NCBI GenBank assembly: GCA_963728785.1 | Contig: CAVSKV010000003.1 | Location: 120,547 to 184,546, forward strand | DNA length: 64,000 bases | Source of the DNA: JAGWRI01 sp963728785 | Lineage (GTDB): Bacteria > Gemmatimonadota > Gemmatimonadetes > Gemmatimonadales > Gemmatimonadaceae | Reading direction: 5' to 3' | Part shown: one piece after another, positions 59,512 through 64,000 of the stretch | How positions within the stretch are numbered: position 1 is the stretch's first letter | How the letters are laid out: each line of letters begins with the position of its first letter | Program-made: the position numbers and the translations under genes | The notes under the pieces: model-generated | Databases searched by the model: none | The model's input: only the letters and a program-made list of their open reading frames with translations | Told to the model about the DNA's origin: nothing

Positions 59512-61325
59512 GCGATTCCATATCGCGGCGCGACGTGATCAAGCTGCTCGGTGCGGCGGGGCTTGGCACCGTCCTGCCGGCCGGCGGAGCATCCACGGCG
59601 AGCCGATCCGCGGGCAGCACTCTTCCGCCGGTCGCGGCCGGCGCGCCGGTGGAGATCCTGCCGCTCGTTTCCACCAGCGACGTGTTCATCCCGCCCCGCG
59701 GCCGCGGCTTCGACAAGTTCAGCTTCGACTTTCCTGAGCCGTCGGTGCCGTTTGCGGGCTTGCAGTTCGGGTTTCTGATCTTCACGCGCGAGAACGTCTA
59801 CGGCCTCGACGCCGGCGCGCTGACGGCGAGCCTCGACGGTGACGTCCTGACGGTCACCTGCCACGGGTTGGTCTGGGCGGGCGGACAGGAGCGGATGCAC
59901 GGCAGCCTCGTGGCCCACCTGAAGCGCGACGGCGACGCCGTCACGGTGGACGTCGCTGCCGAGATCGAACAACCGATCAAGAGTGTGACTACCATCGTGC
60001 GCGGCGTGCCGCGCGGGCAGATCTCCACCGGCTACGACTTCTTCGATCCGGGCGACGATGAACTGCTGTTCGGCTATCCGTTCAGCGGCGGCGACCTTTT
60101 CGGGCCCGGCGGCGCCGGTGGGCTCAACACGCCGCTGGCCTTCGTGAAGAAGAGCGACACGGAGTACTTCTATCTCGAGTCGCTCGACGACCAGGTGCGC
60201 ACCAAGCGGTTCTACTTCCAGCCCGGCGAGTCGGGCTACCGCGTGGAGGCCGTGTTTGAGGAGGACGGCTGGCGCAACGACACCAGGGTCGTCGTGCCCA
60301 CCTGGCGATTCGGGCGGGCCGCGAGCCCGGACGCGGTGATCCGCCAGCACTACGAGCACCTGGCCCGCGTGTACCGCCTGCAGCCGTTCGACACGCGTCC
60401 CGACGTGCCGGCCTGGCTGCGCGACACGGCGCTGGTACTCACGCTCAACGGGCAGCACTACACCGGCTACGTGTTCAACGACTACGCCCGGATGCTGGAG
60501 ATCCTGCGCTGGACGGCCACGCAGATTCCCGCTGGTCGCGTGCTCGTGTTCATCTCGGCGTGGGACGGCCGCTACTACTGGGACTATCCGGTGTACCGTG
60601 CCTCGGAAAGGATGGGGGGCGAAACCGGATTCCGGCGCCTCGTGCAGGACGCGCAGCAGATGGGATTTCACCTGATGCCCATGTTCGGCGCCAACGCGGC
60701 CAACAAGAAGCTTCCGATGTACGGCCAGATCGCCGACGGCCTCACAGCCAAGATCGACGGCGACGAACTCGACCTCAACTGGGTGGACTGGGACAACGAC
60801 CGCCACCAGGAAGGGTGGCTCGGCTACATGAACCTCGGCGTGGATTCATGGCGCGAATGGCTCACCGGCCGGATCGCGGACTGCGTCGATCGTTTCGGCG
60901 TGGATGCCTACTTCCTCGACATTGCGGGCGGCTGGGTCAACAACCCGCGGGCCGACATGCACGCCGGCATACGGCGCATGGTGGCCGATCTCCGGCACCG
61001 GTATCCGGGCGTGCTGGCCTGTGGCGAGATGCACTACGACGGCCTGCTGGAGTTCATCCCCCTGTATCAGTCGGGAGGCGGGGGGCTGTTCAAGCCCGAG
61101 GTCCAGCGCTACGCGCGTTTCTTCCAGCACCTGAGCCATCCCGCGCCGGGCCGCGGGTCGAGCGGCGTGCACGAGTCGGGGTTCGGCCGGTTCAACGCCA
61201 AGACCCTCGCGCTCTCTCCCGACGCCATCCCCACGGTCAACATCGTGGATGACACCTTCTCAACGCACCGTGACGTCATGGCCGCCGTGATCGCGGCGGC
61301 CATGACGCGTGCGGGCATTCCATAG
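59508..61325 (+). CDS. Tat-exported TIM-barrel protein, probable glycoside hydrolase
   Basis: A 605-residue protein not placed in a known family with certainty. The N-terminus SISRRDVIKLLGAAGLGTVLPAG is a Tat signal (twin Arg). Residues ~45-300 are beta-rich, as in the sandwich domains that precede catalytic barrels. Residues ~310-600 look like a (beta/alpha)8 barrel: FISAWDGRYYWDYP, GFHLMPMFGANAANK, DELDLNWVDWDND, YFLDIAGGWVNNPRADMHAG and VLACGEMHYDGLLEF carry Asp/Glu at strand ends like retaining glycosidases; Asp in YFLDIAG and Glu in ACGEMHYDG are candidates. Coupled to the sugar ABC transporter and followed by an aldose epimerase, so it probably frees the imported sugar. No homology search was possible. 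Confidence 0.6.
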   Translation: MSDSISRRDVIKLLGAAGLGTVLPAGGASTASRSAGSTLPPVAAGAPVEILPLVSTSDVFIPPRGRGFDKFSFDFPEPSVPFAGLQFGFLIFTRENVYGLDAGALTASLDGDVLTVTCHGLVWAGGQERMHGSLVAHLKRDGDAVTVDVAAEIEQPIKSVTTIVRGVPRGQISTGYDFFDPGDDELLFGYPFSGGDLFGPGGAGGLNTPLAFVKKSDTEYFYLESLDDQVRTKRFYFQPGESGYRVEAVFEEDGWRNDTRVVVPTWRFGRAASPDAVIRQHYEHLARVYRLQPFDTRPDVPAWLRDTALVLTLNGQHYTGYVFNDYARMLEILRWTATQIPAGRVLVFISAWDGRYYWDYPVYRASERMGGETGFRRLVQDAQQMGFHLMPMFGANAANKKLPMYGQIADGLTAKIDGDELDLNWVDWDNDRHQEGWLGYMNLGVDSWREWLTGRIADCVDRFGVDAYFLDIAGGWVNNPRADMHAGIRRMVADLRHRYPGVLACGEMHYDGLLEFIPLYQSGGGGLFKPEVQRYARFFQHLSHPAPGRGSSGVHESGFGRFNAKTLALSPDAIPTVNIVDDTFSTHRDVMAAVIAAAMTRAGIP

Positions 61326-61335
61326 GAGTTCGCAC

Positions 61336-62520
61336 ATGTCATCGCGTTGCATTGCCGGCGTGCGCCCAACCCGCTCCGGGGCCGGAGCGGTGGCCGCCCT
61401 CCTCCTTCTCCTTCAGGCAGGCTGCATGTCCGAGACCCCAGCGGCGACCGCCACCGCGGCGAGCGTCACCCGAGCGCCTTTCGGCATGCTCGCCGACGGC
61501 GATTCGGTCCACGTGTTCACGCTCACCAACGCGCACGGCGTGCAACTCCGCGCGCTCGACTACGGCGGCATCATCCAGTCGCTGCGCACGCCGGGCCGGA
61601 CCGGCAGGTTCGCCGACATCGTGCTCGGCTTCGACTCGCTGGATCAGTACGTGAAGCTCTCCCCCTACTTCGGGGCCATCGTGGGCCGCTACGCAAATCG
61701 CATCGCCAAGGGGCGGTTCAGCATCGACGGCAAGACGTACATGCTGGCCACCAACAACGGCCCTAACGCGCTGCATGGCGGGCTCGTCGGCTTTGACAAA
61801 GTGGTATGGAACGCCGAGCCGTTCACCACCGACAGCAGTGTCGGCGTCGTGTGGACCCATGTCAGCCCCGCCGGTGACCAGGGTTATCCCGGCACGCTCT
61901 CGGCGCGCGTCGTCTACACCCTGACCAACGACGATCGCCTGATCATCGACTACCAGGCCACCAGCGACAAGGCGACCATCCTGAACCTCACCAACCACAG
62001 CTACTTCAACCTGGCCGGCGCTGGATCCGGCGACGTCCTGAACCAAGTGGTGATGATCAACGCCGACTCGATCACGCCGGTGGATTCGACGCTCATTCCC
62101 ACCGGAAAGCTCCAAGCCGTGTCCGGAACGCCGTTCGACTTCCGCACGCCCACCGCTATCGGCGCGCGCATCACCGCCGCCGACCAGCAACTCAAGTTCG
62201 GCGGCGGATACGACCACAACTTCGTCCTGGATCGGTCGGACTCCACCAGCCTGGTGCGCGCGGCGCGGGTCGAGGATCCGGCCACCGGGCGCACCGTGGC
62301 CATCAGCACCACCCAACCCGGCATGCAGTTCTACACGGGCAACTTTCTGGATGGGTCGTTCTCGGGCATCGGGGGCGTGTACGTACACCGCGGGGCGTTC
62401 GCCCTGGAAACGCAGCATTTTCCCGATTCGCCCAACCACGCGAATTTCCCCAGCGTGATTCTCCGGCCGGGGCAGACCTTCCATTCGCAGACGGTGTACG
62501 CGTTCGGCGTGGCCAAATAG
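61336..62520 (+). CDS. Aldose 1-epimerase, lipoprotein form
   Basis: A 394-residue galactose mutarotase-family enzyme that interconverts alpha and beta anomers. The lipobox is LLQAGC (Cys ~30), so it is lipid-anchored outside the cytoplasm, unlike cytosolic GalM. Active-site elements: GRYANRIAKGRF, NNGPNALHGG (His), LNLTNHSYFNLAG (catalytic His), YDHNFVLD (Asp) and ALETQHFPDSPN (catalytic Glu). AGGAG lies 7 nt before the ATG at 61336. It is the last gene of the ABC/hydrolase operon, 10 nt after the Tat protein. Periplasmic mutarotation of released arabinose or galactose would supply the transported anomer. Confidence 0.92.
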   Translation: MSSRCIAGVRPTRSGAGAVAALLLLLQAGCMSETPAATATAASVTRAPFGMLADGDSVHVFTLTNAHGVQLRALDYGGIIQSLRTPGRTGRFADIVLGFDSLDQYVKLSPYFGAIVGRYANRIAKGRFSIDGKTYMLATNNGPNALHGGLVGFDKVVWNAEPFTTDSSVGVVWTHVSPAGDQGYPGTLSARVVYTLTNDDRLIIDYQATSDKATILNLTNHSYFNLAGAGSGDVLNQVVMINADSITPVDSTLIPTGKLQAVSGTPFDFRTPTAIGARITAADQQLKFGGGYDHNFVLDRSDSTSLVRAARVEDPATGRTVAISTTQPGMQFYTGNFLDGSFSGIGGVYVHRGAFALETQHFPDSPNHANFPSVILRPGQTFHSQTVYAFGVAK

Positions 62521-62535
62521 ACGGGACCGACCAGC

Positions 62536-62563
62536 CCCGGCGCGCTCATCGCGTCGCGCCGGG
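62536..62563. terminator. Hairpin between convergent genes
   Basis: Arms CCCGGCGCG (62536-62544) and CGCGCCGGG (62555-62563), 10-nt loop, between the epimerase and the GH27 gene. No U-tract on either strand. Confidence 0.5.
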
Positions 62564-62591
62564 CCGATCGTCGAACCGCGGCGGGTCGGGC

Positions 62592-63797
62592 CTACGATCC
62601 GGCCGGGGTCACCTTCAGCATCACAACCCCGTGCGACGGCACGGTGGCCGTGTACCGGTTCTCGACCACGCCCAGATCCTTGTGCGCCCACAGGTCGCGC
62701 ACCTGGGCGCCCTTGGTCTTGATGCCTACCCGGTCCCAATCGGCCGTGATCGGGCTGGGCACCGACGCGCGGTTGAACAGCACCACCGCCTTCGATCCAT
62801 CCTTGAGCGGCTTCGACCACACCTGCAACTCCGGCGGGTAGTCCTCCACGATCATTCCCTGCGCACCCAGCGAATCCTGGTCTACCGCGATCACTTCCGT
62901 GTTGAGCAGGATGCTTCGCGCGGACCGGGCCTCGCGCGACGTCGTATCCACCAATGCGCGGACGTCGTTTCCGGCGATCAGTGGGGCGGCCATCTCCGCC
63001 CACAGGCTGAAGTGGGCCCGGTATTCCGTGGGCGTCATGCCGCCGTTGCCGATCTCGAGCATGTCGGGGTCGTTCCAGTGGCCGGGGCCCGCCGAGCGCC
63101 AGTACTGCACGTTGAGGTCGGCATTCGCCACCATGCTCCCGAAGCTGTCCCAGATGTCGTCCGTCGTCCGCCAGAGGTTGCCGGTGGTGTCCGCCCAGTT
63201 CCAGGGCTGGTTGCTGCCCCATTCGCAAATACTAAAGACGATGGGGCGGCCCGAGTGGGCCAGGGCGTCGCGGATCTTGGCGTACTGCGCCGGCGCGTCA
63301 ATCCCTTCGGCGTTGCACCAGTCCACCTTCACGTAGTCCACGCCCCACGCGGCGTACGTCCTGGCGTCCTGGTCTTCGTGGCCGTACGACCCGGGCCGGC
63401 CCTGGCAGGTGCGTCGCCCGGCGTCGGTGTAGATGCCGAACTTGAGCCCCTTGCTGTGGATGTAGTCGGCCAGCGCCTTGATGCCGTGCGGGAAGCGCGC
63501 CGAGTCGGCCACGATCGTGCCGTTCGCATCGCGCGCCACCTGCCAGCAATCGTCGATCGTCACGTACTGGTAGCCGGCGTCGCGCATCCCCGTGGCCACG
63601 ATCGCGTCGGCCATGCCGCGGATCAGCTGGTCGCTCACATTGCAGCCGAACTTGTTCCAGCTGTTCCACCCCATGGGCGGCGTCAGCGCCAGCCCGTTCG
63701 GCACCGGGCGCACCGGCGTCGGCGGCGTGGGCATGACGTAGCTCGCGGCCGACCCGGCCAGCAGGGCTCCCGACAGCAGTGCAGCGATGGCGTTCAT
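62592..63797 (-). CDS. GH27 family alpha-galactosidase
   Basis: A 401-residue exported glycoside hydrolase. A signal peptide (about 1-19) is followed by a short Pro-rich linker, then the (beta/alpha)8 domain starting LALTPPMGWNSWNKFGC. Substrate-site Asp82/Asp83 are in TIDDCW, the nucleophile is Asp159 in VKVDWCNAEG, and the acid/base is Asp213 or Asp214 in TTDDIWDSF; GHWNDPDMLEIGNGGMT is the family signature. The C-terminal ~90 residues are the usual beta-sandwich. GH27 also holds beta-L-arabinopyranosidases, but the intact DDCW motif favours galactose. AGAGGAAG lies 5 nt before the ATG. A 12-bp palindrome GCTCATTTGAGC-type at 63860-63871 upstream may be an operator. Confidence 0.93.
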   Translation of the reverse strand: MNAIAALLSGALLAGSAASYVMPTPPTPVRPVPNGLALTPPMGWNSWNKFGCNVSDQLIRGMADAIVATGMRDAGYQYVTIDDCWQVARDANGTIVADSARFPHGIKALADYIHSKGLKFGIYTDAGRRTCQGRPGSYGHEDQDARTYAAWGVDYVKVDWCNAEGIDAPAQYAKIRDALAHSGRPIVFSICEWGSNQPWNWADTTGNLWRTTDDIWDSFGSMVANADLNVQYWRSAGPGHWNDPDMLEIGNGGMTPTEYRAHFSLWAEMAAPLIAGNDVRALVDTTSREARSARSILLNTEVIAVDQDSLGAQGMIVEDYPPELQVWSKPLKDGSKAVVLFNRASVPSPITADWDRVGIKTKGAQVRDLWAHKDLGVVENRYTATVPSHGVVMLKVTPAGS

Positions 63798-63921
63798 GGC
63801 GTCTTCCTCTCTACAGTGAGCCGACAATGGCGTCCGCATGTGCCGACCAGTAGAAGGTGGCTCATTTGAGCGGGCCTGGCCAGCGTCACGCGCACACCTG
63901 TCCGCGTGGGTGCCCCTACGC

Positions 63922-63947
63922 AACAAAGCCCTTGCATCGCAAGGGCC
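63922..63947 (-). terminator. Terminator of the tRNA-Pro gene
   Basis: Minus strand: GCCCTTGC-gat-GCAAGGGC stem (63928-63946) followed by tttgttg (63921-63927 read leftward). It begins ~10 nt after the tRNA 3' end. Confidence 0.68.
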
Positions 63948-63955
63948 TTGGTCAG

Positions 63956-64000
63956 TCGGGGCGACTGGATTCGAACCAGCGACCTCCTGCTCCCGAAGCA
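63956..64000 (-). tRNA. tRNA-Pro, anticodon CGG (cut by window edge)
   Basis: The 3' 45 nt of a tRNA. The acceptor 3' strand is CGCCCCG with discriminator A at 63956, T-arm GCTGG-TTCGAAT-CCAGT, variable loop AGGTC, and anticodon loop TTCGGGA (anticodon CGG) with 3' stem GCAGG. CCA is not encoded. The D-arm and 5' acceptor strand lie beyond position 64000. Confidence 0.93.

Noticed and set aside
1..64000. CRISPR arrays, insertion sequences, prophage, integrons, restriction-modification or toxin-antitoxin systems
   Set aside because: No regularly spaced repeats, transposase or integrase motifs, phage structural genes or paired toxin/antitoxin frames were seen. The HNH and DnaB-like genes lack mobile context.

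Overview
This is high-GC chromosomal DNA with dense, mostly cotranscribed genes, many GTG starts and many 1-4 nt stop/start overlaps. The gene content suggests a Gemmatimonadota-type (or related diderm, FCB-side) bacterium: two tandem ADOP-type FtsX/MacB permeases, a PorX-like receiver-PglZ protein beside a lipid-A-type flippase and acyltransferase, several outer-membrane barrels, and an SxtI/J/K-like carbamoyltransferase cassette. The phylum call is inference from gene content; there is no rRNA gene here. I saw no insertion sequence, prophage, CRISPR array or replication origin.

Layout. 1-4.3 kb: end of an unknown gene, a shared hairpin, then a leftward group yebC-ruvC-ruvA-aminotransferase and a DnaB-C-domain ATPase. 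4.3-11.2 kb: an unknown leftward gene faces a five-gene, translationally coupled rightward operon (PorX-like regulator, MsbA-like ABC exporter, LpxL-like acyltransferase, lone DppC-like permease, class V aminotransferase). 11.2-17.8 kb: tyrS, class A PBP, amidohydrolase, ilvE and an HNH nuclease. 17.8-23.5 kb: a leftward operon with an NtrY-like kinase, two small paralogous membrane proteins, an NtrX/NtrC-like sigma-54 activator, an outer-membrane barrel with a repeat-rich N-terminus, and a DUF4390-like protein. 23.5-28.3 kb: NYN-LOTUS RNA-binding protein, alkyladenine glycosylase, dipeptidase and a small barrel protein. 28.4-30.8 kb: threonine catabolism (tdh-kbl).

30.8-32.1 kb is the least conventional part. 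Divergent promoters share one palindromic -35. On the right they lead to a candidate ~190-nt terminated RNA, then a run of hairpins, then a 36-residue Lys/Arg-rich histone-tail-like protein with its own terminator. A convergent 51-residue gene with its own terminator follows. 32.1-38.9 kb: methyltransferase-like protein, CDF transporter, fpg, and the operon rho-ruvX-mltG-rlmI-like, then tRNA-Arg(CCG). 39.0-43.3 kb: carbamoyltransferase, SxtJ, DUF5989, SGNH hydrolase and TPR cassette, in which an in-frame amber codon separates the SGNH and TPR parts. 43.4-51.8 kb: two ADOP permeases, a patatin with outer-membrane barrel, and a dicarboxylate/amino acid symporter. 51.8-63.8 kb: a pentose/galactoside locus with AraD and AraB, a fucose/arabinose-isomerase-family enzyme, a sugar ABC transporter, a Tat-exported probable glycoside hydrolase, a lipoprotein aldose 1-epimerase and a GH27 alpha-galactosidase. 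The right edge cuts a tRNA-Pro(CGG).

How it works together: the last region looks like uptake and breakdown of arabinose/galactose-containing glycans, with hydrolases and mutarotase outside the cytoplasm, ABC import, then isomerase-kinase-epimerase to xylulose-5-phosphate. Several genes (DnaB-like, PorX-like, tyrS, CDF, nearly the PBP) have a promoter -10 box only 5-10 nt before the start codon and no Shine-Dalgarno, which suggests leaderless mRNAs.
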